DNA of 20,219 bases. Source: an uncultured Collinsella sp. GTDB taxonomy: Bacteria; Actinomycetota; Coriobacteriia; Coriobacteriales; Coriobacteriaceae. Shown in pieces: positions 14,082 through 20,219 of this stretch (position 1 is its first letter; each line of letters starts with the position of its first letter). The notes under the pieces are model-generated. The model worked only from the letters and a program-made list of their open reading frames with translations. It was not told the DNA's origin and made no database searches. Both the position numbers and the translations under genes were made by a program. The stretch is from contig CALBBA010000086.1 in NCBI GenBank assembly GCA_937926755.1, positions 1 to 20,219 of the forward strand, given 5' to 3'.

Positions 14082-16027
14082 CTAGAACGTTCCGCCGCCG
14101 CCTCCGCCGACGCCGCCACCGCCGCCGCCAGAGAAGCCGCCGCCGCTGCCGCCGCTCGAGCTATCGGAACTCGAAGCCAGCTCGCGGATGGTCTCGTGGT
14201 ACACATCGTTGAACGAATCGAGCGGGGACTCGTTGCCGTAGTGATGGTAATACCACCAGTAGCAGGGGTAGTTGTCGTAGAAATCGTCGCTGTTGCGCAG
14301 GTCCGCAGGCACGGCCTCGGCCAGTTGTCGCAGCACTTCTTTCGAAACGCCCAGGGCAACGCCCATCACCAGCAGCTTGTTCCACAAGATCAGGTCGCTG
14401 GGAATGGCCTCCTTCAGGCGCGTAAAGTCCTCAAGCCAATGCTTGAGCGCCTTGCAGCGAGCCGCCACCTCGGCGCCCTCCGGCGTGTAACGGCGGAAGG
14501 TGCAGCTCAGGACAAAGCCCACGATCGTGACGGGGATCGAGATCATAGCGGCACCGACGTTGGCATCCGCGAAGTCGGTATAGAACAGAGAGCACAGAAT
14601 GCCAAAGACAATGATGATGCCGAGAACCAGGCCGGCCACCATCGCGATAGTGCCATCCGATGCAATAAGCTCGCGCGCCTCCAGCTTGCCCTTAACTGTG
14701 CTCTGATAGTCCTCGAGCTTGTCGCCAACAGATGTGGTGCGCTCGCTAGCGTACTCCTCCAGCTCGCTAAACGTGCGCGAACGGACTCCGTCCTTATCGG
14801 GCTTAACGCCGGCGAAGAAGACCTTGAGCACATCGCGATCGATGCCGTCCTTCTTGGCAGCCTTCCAGGCCTCGTCGGTCACTGTGATGCGATACGTCTG
14901 CTCCTCTTTTTCGCGACGGAGCAGACCCTTCTTCTTGGTCTCGGTCGCTTCTTCCAGCTTGATCACGCGGTCGTCGGTCAGCTTCATCAGTGTGGCGATA
15001 TATGCCTGATCGGGCACGTCGTTCCAGCTCATGAGAGCTGCAAGCACCGCGGGATGGTCGGCCGAGGGCACATCGCGGAAGTACTCGTCCTGGAAGAGCG
15101 GCTTGGGCTTGGGCCTGCGCAGCTTGAGCATCACGATCACACCGGTATAGGCAACCGCCACAACAACACACACCACGGCAATCGCGCCGGCAACCGCACG
15201 CGCGTGCTCACGGCGGGCGTTGGCCTCGTCGGCCCATTCCTTCTCTTCGCTCAGAATCGTTGACATGCGCTCTTCGCCCGAGGCGGCAAGCTGCGACACC
15301 CAGTCGCTGGGGAAGGCGATGCGTGCCTCGGCGAATTCGCCCTGATGCACGCAGGGAATGGTATAGGTGACCATGGGCTCGTCCTCATCGAGCGACACGT
15401 CGCCCGTCAGCGGGCCGTGGCCCCATGCGCGGAAGTTATCGCCCTTGACGGCAGCCGTCCCGGCAGCGGCATTTGCAAAGTAGACTTCCATCTCGACGTC
15501 ATCGGAGTCCGCAGACCAGCCGTCACCCACAAATTTCCAGTAGAGCTCGGCGGTATCGGCCCAGTTCATAACCGCACCGGTCATGGAATAACTCACGTAG
15601 TAGATTGCGCTGTCGCCGCTCTCGTGAGGGCTGAACACCTTAATCTTTACGCCGTCGTCGGACTGCTCCACCGTGTAAACGCCGTCGTCGCCTTTATTTG
15701 CGCTGTCGACCTGTTAAACGCAGTGTCGTCTTCCTCGACGCTCAGCACATTGACGACCACCGAGCCGCCTTGCTGGTTAGAGCCTGTATTGATATCCCAA
15801 TACACGCCGTTAATGTCATCGTCGAAATCGAACTGGCGTCCCTCGACAACGGTCAGCGATCCATCGGCCTCAACCGTGGCGCCGATGTAGGTTTGGCTCA
15901 TGGAGTAGCCGTCGGCGTGCGCGGCGGCAGGCAGCAGCAACAACGCAAGCGCGACGAGTGCGCAGACGGAAGCGAACCGCGCAAACAGGCGGCGCTGCCG
16001 ACAGGGCTGGGCAACGGGGGCGTTCAT
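14082..16027 (-). pseudogene. DUF2207-family membrane protein, interrupted by a one-base frameshift
   Basis: Two overlapping minus-strand frames together make one DUF2207-type protein of about 648 residues. The N-terminal part starts at 16027 behind AAAGGA and has a signal peptide (basic RQRR, then a Leu/Ala core, cleavage near AHA-DG at residue 38). It then has a beta-rich extracellular domain with EGRQFDFDDDINGVYWDI. Near 15712-15716 the frame must shift: one frame reads EDDTAFN and the other continues QVDSANKGDDGVYTVEQ. One extra base there restores a continuous protein. The C-terminal part has a membrane helix (AIAVVCVVVAVAYTG), the cytoplasmic DUF2207 region, two more helices and a long Gly/Ser tail ending GGGGGGTF. 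The function of the family is unknown. Mutation, sequencing error and recoding are all possible; mutation or error seems likeliest. Confidence 0.8.
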
Positions 16028-16140
16028 AGGCACATCCTTTGTCTGTGGTACCAGTAGCGTCATTGTCCCACGTTTGCGGGTTCATGTGACGAACATCTAG
16101 GTCAGCGGAGCGTCAAAACGGGACAAAAGTCACGCCCGCC

Positions 16141-16194
16141 GCCGGCACCTGGGGACGTTCCTTATCTGCCGGCAATCTGGGACACTCCTTGGCA
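16141..16194. repeat. Two adjacent 27-nt direct repeats
   Basis: Units 16141-16167 and 16168-16194 are exactly adjacent. Each starts GCCGGCA and continues with a GGGAC and TCCTT block (GGGGACGTTCCTT versus TGGGACACTCCTT). The rest of the gap between the DUF2207 gene and gluQ (16028-16364) shows no ORF with coding character. The GGGAC-CTCCTT motif resembles REP-type intergenic sequences, but I cannot confirm this without a genome-wide count. Confidence 0.55.
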
Positions 16195-16364
16195 TAGCCC
16201 GCTCCGGCAATAGATACCACTTCATAGCTCCATCACAGGTGTAGCGGCTTTGTGTGGGCGCGGCGTGAGCCGATTAAGCCGGCGAGCGAGGGGCATAAAG
16301 CAGTTGAGCGAAAACGGTTTGCCCCTTTGCCGTCCGCTTGAGGATCATGTCCCCCTTTTCCGCG

Positions 16365-16411
16365 GAAACCCCGGCAGTTGCGAAGAGCTGCCGGGGTTTC
16401 TGTCGTTTGAG
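16365..16411 (+). terminator. Intrinsic terminator-like hairpin with no obvious upstream plus-strand gene
   Basis: A perfect 13-bp stem (GAAACCCCGGCAG at 16365-16377 with CTGCCGGGGTTTC at 16388-16400) has a 10-nt loop and a T-rich tail TTTCTGTCGTTT on the plus strand. Upstream for about 330 bp on this strand there is no credible gene. It may therefore end an unannotated short RNA, stop read-through, or belong to a decayed gene. On the minus strand the tail is purine-rich and would not terminate. Confidence 0.65.
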
Positions 16412-16523
16412 GGCTAGATTGATTGACGACGATTAAGGCGCCGAGCCGGTGGTCCGGCACGCGCAACGTGTGGCCTCAGCAACTTGCAGGCCACGGCAGC
16501 GTCTCCCCCACCGCGCCCCGCGC

Positions 16524-16539
16524 TATACTCGTCCGCATG
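16524..16539 (+). promoter_or_regulatory. -10 box for a probably leaderless gluQ transcript
   Basis: TATACT at 16524-16529 ends seven bases before the ATG at 16537. Transcription from it would start at or next to the A of the start codon. No Shine-Dalgarno is present before this ATG. Leaderless messages are common in Actinobacteria. The -35 region is poor. Confidence 0.55.
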
Positions 16540-17541
16540 GACATCAACGCACGCAACATAGCAACACCCGCCACCGACGCGCCAACGACGCCGGCCGCTC
16601 CCGCGCCCGTCGTGGGGCGCTTCGCCCCGTCGCCCTCGGGCCGCATGCACCTGGGCAACGTGTTCAGCTGCCTGTGCGCATGGCTTTCGACCCGCAGCCA
16701 GGGCGGCAGCATCGTGTTACGCATTGAGGACCTGGACGATCGCTGCAAGCGCCCGGAACTTGCCGCCCAATTGATTGACGACCTGGCCTGGCTGGGGCTG
16801 AAGTGGGACGAAGGCCCCTACTACCAGCACGACCGCCTAGACCTGTACGAGAGCGCCTTGCGCCGGCTGAAAGACGCCGGCCTCACCTATCCCTGCTTTT
16901 GCACACGCGCCGAGCTCCACGCCGCGAGTGCACCGCACGCGAGCGACGGCACGCCCATCTACCGTGGCGCCTGCCGAAGTCTTTCGGCCGAGGAGGTGGC
17001 CCGCCGCAGCGCCCTGCGCGCCCCGGCCACACGTCTGCGCGTGCCCACCGTCGACGACCTCGCAGACGACGTGATCGAATTTGTGGATCGCACGTACGGC
17101 GCCCAATGCGAAGCACTCGCCACCGAGTGCGGCGACTTTTTGGTGCGCCGCAGCGACGGCGTGTTTGCCTATCAGCTAGCCGTGGTGGTCGACGACGCTG
17201 CCATGGGCGTCACCGAGGTCGTGCGCGGATGCGACCTGCTGGGGTCCACGCCGCGCCAGATCTATCTGCAGCACCTGTTGGGACTGCCCACGCCGCACTA
17301 CGCACATATTCCGCTGCTCATGGCACCGGACGGCCGCCGCCTTTCCAAACGAGACCGCGATCTGGACCTGGGCGAACTCCGCGCCCGCTTTGGCACGCCC
17401 GAAGCGCTGCTGGGCTGGCTCGCCGGGCAAACGGGCATCGCGCCGGACACCACGCCGCGCTCTGCCGAGCGGCTGGTCGAGCACTTTAGCTGGGATGTTA
17501 TCCGCAAGCACAGGGAGAACATCACCGTAACGGCTGAGTAA
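16537..17541 (+). CDS. gluQ: Glutamyl-Q tRNA(Asp) synthetase (GluQRS)
   Basis: This 334-residue paralogue of the glutamyl-tRNA synthetase catalytic domain lacks the anticodon-binding half. The family attaches glutamate to the queuosine base of tRNA(Asp). Signatures are GRFAPSPSGRMHLGN at 27-41 (with the HIGH-type HLGN), LRIEDLDDRC (61-70), the zinc-site residues Cys120, Cys122, Tyr142 and Cys146 (in CFC and IYRGAC), VVRGCDLLGSTPRQIYLQ (228-245) and the KMSKS-type RRLSKRDRD (267-275). The short length and the Cys-x-Cys / Tyr-x3-Cys pattern separate it from GltX. The start is the ATG at 16537, beside a -10 box; an upstream TTG at 16423 would give an unrelated 38-residue extension. A roughly 20-residue Ala/Thr/Pro-rich lead precedes the catalytic core. 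It converges with the phosphoesterase gene, 15 bp apart. Confidence 0.93.
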   Translation: MDINARNIATPATDAPTTPAAPAPVVGRFAPSPSGRMHLGNVFSCLCAWLSTRSQGGSIVLRIEDLDDRCKRPELAAQLIDDLAWLGLKWDEGPYYQHDRLDLYESALRRLKDAGLTYPCFCTRAELHAASAPHASDGTPIYRGACRSLSAEEVARRSALRAPATRLRVPTVDDLADDVIEFVDRTYGAQCEALATECGDFLVRRSDGVFAYQLAVVVDDAAMGVTEVVRGCDLLGSTPRQIYLQHLLGLPTPHYAHIPLLMAPDGRRLSKRDRDLDLGELRARFGTPEALLGWLAGQTGIAPDTTPRSAERLVEHFSWDVIRKHRENITVTAE

Positions 17542-17556
17542 TCAGGCACCCCACCC

Positions 17557-18282
17557 CTACGCAACATCCCAGGGCTGGAGTTCGTCGCCCAAGCGAACGA
17601 TGCAGTCGTAGAGCACGGTATGACGCTCGGCCGGGTTGGCATCTCGATGAAAATGCCCGTAGTACCAGCGCCTGTAGTCCAAGCGGTCCTCCAGCTCATC
17701 GAAAAATGCCGTAAGCCGATCAACGGCAGGGCAATTCCAGCCGGGCCCCGGATAGAGCGTGGGCGAAAGCATGCGCGTGGAGCAGGTGTGGGTGATCACG
17801 TAGTCGACCTTCCAGCCCACGCCGTCGAGCTTTGTCCGTGCCTCCTCAAAGTTGCGCTCGTCCGGCAACTCCTGCGGCCACCAGCTGGAATACGGAATGC
17901 GGTATTCCTTGTCCACGCTCGTGGCGCCGCCCATGGTAAAGACCGTTGAGCCGTCGAGTTCAAAAACCTCGCCGCGCGTCAGGCGCCGTATGGGCGAAGT
18001 ATCCGACAGGCGCTGCGTCAACCCACCATGCCACAGCTCCATGGGGCGTTCTGCCCAATGGTCGTAACGTTCGTGGTTGCCGTCGACGAACAGCACGGTA
18101 TAGGGACGCGATTCTAGCCAAGCGATGTCGGCGCATTCCTCGGCAGAGAAATCCCACGGAAAGCCAAAATCGCCGGCGACGATGAGATAGTCGTCGCTCG
18201 TCAGGCTTTCCCCAAGATCCCAATCGCGCAGCTTTTGCATGTCGAGGCCGCCGTGAATATCGCCCGTCACATAGACCGTCAT
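17557..18282 (-). CDS. Calcineurin-like metallophosphoesterase
   Basis: This 241-residue protein has the dimetal phosphoesterase motifs in order: GDIHG (7-11), GDFG (37-40), GNHE (68-71), a histidine strand VITHTCS (about 155) and the closing GHFH (about 209). These coordinate two metal ions and cleave phosphoester bonds. The family includes protein phosphatases, cyclic-nucleotide and dinucleoside polyphosphate hydrolases, so the substrate is open. A Trp- and acid-rich middle region is not specific. There is no signal peptide, so it is probably cytoplasmic. I chose the ATG at 18282 because it follows GGGAAGCGGTG and directly precedes the first strand TVYVTGDIHGG. A longer start at 18318 would add 12 unrelated residues. 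Its 3' end faces gluQ with no clear terminator between. Confidence 0.9.
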   Translation of the reverse strand: MTVYVTGDIHGGLDMQKLRDWDLGESLTSDDYLIVAGDFGFPWDFSAEECADIAWLESRPYTVLFVDGNHERYDHWAERPMELWHGGLTQRLSDTSPIRRLTRGEVFELDGSTVFTMGGATSVDKEYRIPYSSWWPQELPDERNFEEARTKLDGVGWKVDYVITHTCSTRMLSPTLYPGPGWNCPAVDRLTAFFDELEDRLDYRRWYYGHFHRDANPAERHTVLYDCIVRLGDELQPWDVA

Positions 18283-18367
18283 CGGATCACCGCTTCCCTG
18301 TAAGTCGCTAGTCCACATTCTGCACGATCACTAAGCCAACCGTTCCAGCCCTTCCATCCTTTAGGAC

Positions 18368-18607
18368 CTACTCCTCGTTCTTCCATCCAAACGGGTCGAG
18401 CACCCAAAAAATCAGATCGAGCACGCCGCCGGTCATCATGGCGCCGGCAAAGGCCATGCAAACGTGCAGAGAACTGGCACTTCGGAGCACATCAAACGGT
18501 CCCAGAACAGCCAGCAGCGCGACCGCTGCGCCGGCAAGGCACAACGCGAGGCACGGCCCCGCGTCCTTGACGCACTTCTTTGCGAGATGCTTGGTGTTGT
18601 CGCTCAT
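18368..18607 (-). CDS. Small two-helix membrane protein of unknown function
   Basis: This 79-residue protein has a short basic start (MSDNTKHLAKKCVKD), a hydrophobic segment GPCLALCLAGAAVALLAVLGPFDVL (about 16-40) and a second one HVCMAFAGAMMTGGVLDLIFWVL (about 48-70). A short charged end, DPFGWKNEE, follows. That is the layout of a small inner-membrane protein with both termini probably on the same side. I do not recognise the family. The start at 18607 follows AAGGAG; a longer in-frame start at 18664 has no ribosome site and would run into the divergent regulatory region. It lies 85 bp upstream of the phosphoesterase gene on the same strand, so co-transcription is possible. Confidence 0.65.
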   Translation of the reverse strand: MSDNTKHLAKKCVKDAGPCLALCLAGAAVALLAVLGPFDVLRSASSLHVCMAFAGAMMTGGVLDLIFWVLDPFGWKNEE

Positions 18608-18704
18608 CAAAATCAAACTCCTTAGAGGGTCGTTGTTTTGATTCACACCGCCACGACAGAGCAAGGCGGCAGGTTAAGTGTCACATGTCGTGCGGACATG
18701 CTTG

Positions 18705-18762
18705 AGTTACCCTACAATTTAATGGATTTGATAGAATGTAGGGTAACTACTCGGAAAGGAGG
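18705..18762 (+). promoter_or_regulatory. Extended -10 promoter framed by a perfect 12-bp inverted repeat (operator-like)
   Basis: AGTTACCCTACA (18705-18716) and TGTAGGGTAACT (18737-18748) are exact reverse complements with a 20-bp AT-rich spacer. Between them lies TGATAGAAT (18729-18737), an extended -10 promoter whose start point would fall in the right arm. AAAGGAGG (18755-18762) follows. A repressor bound to both arms would cover the promoter. The regulator is not identified. Confidence 0.6.
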
Positions 18763-18766
18763 CTCC

Positions 18767-19078
18767 ATGTCCGTCTTAGAAGATGTCCTAGAAGAGGAAT
18801 ATGCACGCTCGAGCCGCCTCTTGGGCCTCATGGAGCAGGAAATCAGTCTCCTTCCAAAGGGCAGCATCCGCATGCGAAACATAAAGGGCCACGAATACTG
18901 CTATCTCAACTATCGAGTCGGCGACAAGGTCAAAAGTGACTATGTACCCGCTACAAAGGTTGATGAGCTGCAAGCCAAAATCGAACGTCGAAGGGCTCTT
19001 GCGGCCGCCATTAGAGAGCAGAAGCGATCTCAAAAGCTAATCATACGTGCGTTGGGAAGGGTGCCGAATGCTGACTGA
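18767..19078 (+). CDS. Small charged protein of unknown function
   Basis: This 103-residue protein is predicted to be soluble. An acidic, helix-forming start (SVLEDVLEEEYARSSRLLGLMEQEI) leads to LLPKGSIRMRNIKGHEYCYLNYRVGDKVKSDYVP (28-61), a compact beta-type segment. The C-terminal helix is rich in Lys, Arg and Glu (about 64-97) and could form a coiled coil. Small proteins of this style occur beside nucleotidyltransferase or other toxin-like genes in Firmicutes and Actinobacteria, but I cannot name the family with confidence. ATG 18767 is fixed by AAAGGAGG four bases upstream. Its 3' end overlaps by 11 bases the start of another reading frame (19068) that is broken. The operator-like repeat upstream suggests autoregulation or a local regulator. 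Confidence 0.75.
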   Translation: MSVLEDVLEEEYARSSRLLGLMEQEISLLPKGSIRMRNIKGHEYCYLNYRVGDKVKSDYVPATKVDELQAKIERRRALAAAIREQKRSQKLIIRALGRVPNAD

Positions 19079-19245
19079 GCAGCAGAGGTTTTCCTCTAAA
19101 ACAATTTGAAAACCTTGCCGCATACATGCTGTTCGCATCCGCTGAGTCCGAGCCGCTGCCCAAGTCACCATGTGCCCGACACACAAATAGTTACACGCGG
19201 AACTATTCCAAAACCGAAAGAACCACTGCAGTTAGTACCCGATAA
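19068..19245 (+). pseudogene. Possible truncated and frameshifted gene remnant
   Basis: An ATG at 19068 overlaps the end of the preceding gene, as a coupled next cistron would. It reads MLTEQQRFSSKTI and stops at 19107. Moving to the next frame at about the ninth codon gives LKQFENLAAYMLFASAESEPLPKS and further residues up to a stop at 19243-19245. That segment has natural-looking protein composition. One added or lost base would join the two into about 58 residues. The remnant runs into the 3' end of the minus-strand gene, so it is probably the head of a gene cut off by an insertion or deletion. I do not recognise it. Confidence 0.3.
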
Positions 19246-19753
19246 CCATAATGCCTTTTAACGGAACAGGCATGCGCCCGCTTGCATACAATGTTTTGAA
19301 AAAAGTTACGACCCTTTCGTAGTCTCTGCTTGAGTTGTTACCACTCTTGTACACATTACGAACGACTACACAAAGATATGCTGCATCCTGTATCATGCAC
19401 GCTTCAAAAAAATCCTTCAGAAACTGGTTGTTCGCGACAGCGCGCCCGGCCTCAATCTCCACTATCGTGTTAGTGTCCCTATGGACGGCATCGACCTCAA
19501 AAGCTTTATCAATTAAGCCTTTCTCCCCATACAACACTGGCATCGATAGTTTCTCGTTTTTCTTTTTCCCCGCCTCAACATCGAAACCAAATTGCTTCAA
19601 ATCGAACTCCAAAATTCGGAGCACGTTATCGCTGTGCTCACTGTTCTTATCAGAACGAATCTGCTCAATATTTTTATTTACAGCTTTTACAACGTCCATT
19701 AACGACTGCGGCGGACGACCGTTTGATGGGAAGTAAATCCAGTTGCACTCCAT
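19232..19753 (-). CDS. Hypothetical protein with possible PD-(D/E)XK nuclease core
   Basis: This 173-residue protein has a central segment FEVDAVHRDTNTIVEIEAGRAVANNQFLKDFFEAC (85-119). The arrangement Asp88, about ten residues, then Glu99-Ile-Glu101 on a beta strand and a following helix resembles the PD-(D/E)XK nuclease core. BamHI has a comparable Asp94 / Glu111-x-Glu113 site. An N-terminal helical part (14-60) precedes it, and AAYLCVVVRNVYK (124-136) would be a later core strand. No adjacent methyltransferase is present, so a classical restriction enzyme is unlikely. The ATG at 19753 is preceded by AAAGGA; a start 24 bases upstream is less likely. The gene is much AT-richer than the rest of the window and uses many A/T-ending codons, which points to horizontal acquisition. 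The nuclease assignment is inference from a motif. Confidence 0.7.
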   Translation of the reverse strand: MECNWIYFPSNGRPPQSLMDVVKAVNKNIEQIRSDKNSEHSDNVLRILEFDLKQFGFDVEAGKKKNEKLSMPVLYGEKGLIDKAFEVDAVHRDTNTIVEIEAGRAVANNQFLKDFFEACMIQDAAYLCVVVRNVYKSGNNSSRDYERVVTFFKTLYASGRMPVPLKGIMVIGY

Positions 19754-20219
19754 TGATAGTCCTTTGTCTATATTCATTCAGCCACTGCAGCTATTTTAAA
19801 TTAGTGTTATAAAACACCGACGACTAACGATGCCATAAACAGTCAATCGGCCAACCTTTTAGCAGTTAGCGAACCATGCAAGCAAACAGAAACCTTAATC
19901 AACATGATGGATTGGCCCTTTCGGTCATTAGCAAACAGAATCACTTGCCCATGGAGCCATTTACCCTTGGCCTTTCAATTGGGACTGGCGTCAAATGCCG
20001 CATGCCTAAGTAATATTAAGGTCCTTCCATGGCTGCCGTGCAGCGGCCCACGCACCCAATAACATCCATATGTGAAACTCATACTTTTGCAACGCGATTT
20101 TGATCCATATGATCCGTTCGCCTTGCTTGTCCCATTTCTGCCGCCGGCTTGTCATCGGCGCCCCATCTCCCGCTATCGAGGTCTAATACTTTTCCCGCTG
20201 CCACCCAAAAACTCATCCA
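19754..20219. other. AT-richer gene-poor right end
   Basis: No ORF with clear coding character is seen in these 466 bp. The first 80 bp form the leader of the minus-strand gene and include the small palindrome GTGTTATAAAACAC. AGCAAACAGAA occurs twice (19881-19891 and 19929-19939). A minus-strand frame is open from the window edge to a stop at 20079-20081 (46 residues), and a second, overlapping minus frame encodes a 49-residue ORF. The two compete for the same bases. The region may be intergenic, or the decayed end of a gene lying beyond the window. Confidence 0.5.
20006..20155 (-). CDS. Possible 49-residue small protein
   Basis: An ATG at 20155 opens a frame of 49 codons, basic at the start (MTSRRQKWDKQGER) and then Trp-rich and hydrophobic (IIWIKIALQKYEFHIWMLLGAWAAA). 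GGGAG lies about 11 bases upstream, which is a loose ribosome site. The pattern could be a small membrane or amphipathic peptide. Chance is an equally good explanation at this length, and a frame open from the window edge overlaps it. Confidence 0.2.
   Translation of the reverse strand: MTSRRQKWDKQGERIIWIKIALQKYEFHIWMLLGAWAAARQPWKDLNIT

Noticed and set aside
13911..15263. 450-codon plus-strand open frame opposite the DUF2207 gene
   Set aside because: The minus strand has a recognisable signal peptide, membrane helices and a Gly-rich DUF2207 tail. The plus product is Ala/Arg/His-rich without motifs and starts in the inverted-repeat element.
16803..17489. 228-codon alternative plus-strand frame inside gluQ
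   Set aside because: It is extremely Arg/Pro/His-rich and out of frame with the fully motif-supported GluQRS.
19907..20063. 51-codon plus-strand ORF beginning MDWPFRSLANR
   Set aside because: It has no ribosome site, no recognisable composition or motif, and it overlaps other equally weak frames.

Overview
The window is a high-GC (roughly 60%) bacterial chromosome segment. Several traits suggest a gut actinobacterium of the class Coriobacteriia, most likely Collinsella: strong G/C preference at third codon positions, AAGGAGG-type ribosome binding sites, an argCJBD cluster, a groESL pair without a visible CIRCE element, and large palindromic intergenic repeats. This assignment is inferred from protein and sequence style, because no search was run. 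I see no rRNA, tRNA, CRISPR array, intact transposase or phage gene.

Region by region. 1-1073 is the 3' part of a YtcJ-like amidohydrolase, followed by a repeat-like hairpin and a strong intrinsic terminator. 1233-1431 is a roughly 200-bp nested palindrome with a perfect 33-bp stem. 1569-3596 holds groES and groEL. A second giant hairpin with a perfect 38-bp stem follows at 3623-3767, then about 2.5 copies of an 80-bp tandem repeat. 4015-8568 is an apparent FMN-controlled operon: promoter, FMN riboswitch, ribU (riboflavin S-component), a fused double-ATPase EcfA, EcfT, and two paralogous pyridoxamine-5'-phosphate-oxidase-like flavoproteins, closed by an intrinsic terminator. 8613-13623 is an arginine cluster argC-argJ-argB-argD, which takes glutamate to N-acetylornithine and recycles the acetyl group through ArgJ. 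Possible ArgR sites lie upstream. 13740-13967 is a MITE-like element with about 31-bp imperfect terminal inverted repeats and a terminator hairpin inside.

14082-16027 (minus) is a DUF2207-type membrane protein gene broken by a one-base frameshift. It is followed by a 27-nt tandem repeat and an intrinsic terminator. 16537-17541 encodes glutamyl-Q tRNA(Asp) synthetase, whose -10 box sits so close to the ATG that the mRNA is probably leaderless. On the minus strand follow a calcineurin-like phosphoesterase and a small two-helix membrane protein.

From about 18.7 kb rightwards the sequence changes character. A small charged protein sits behind an operator-like inverted repeat. A broken ORF overlaps its 3' end. 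A minus-strand gene with a possible PD-(D/E)XK nuclease core is clearly AT-richer than the rest of the window. The last roughly 450 bp hold no convincing gene. This end looks like an accessory, partly decayed insertion.

Functionally, the best-supported units are the riboflavin import operon with its FMN-using passengers, the acetylated branch of arginine synthesis, and the chaperonin pair. The most unusual structures are the two long perfect hairpins flanking groESL and the palindromic element behind argD.
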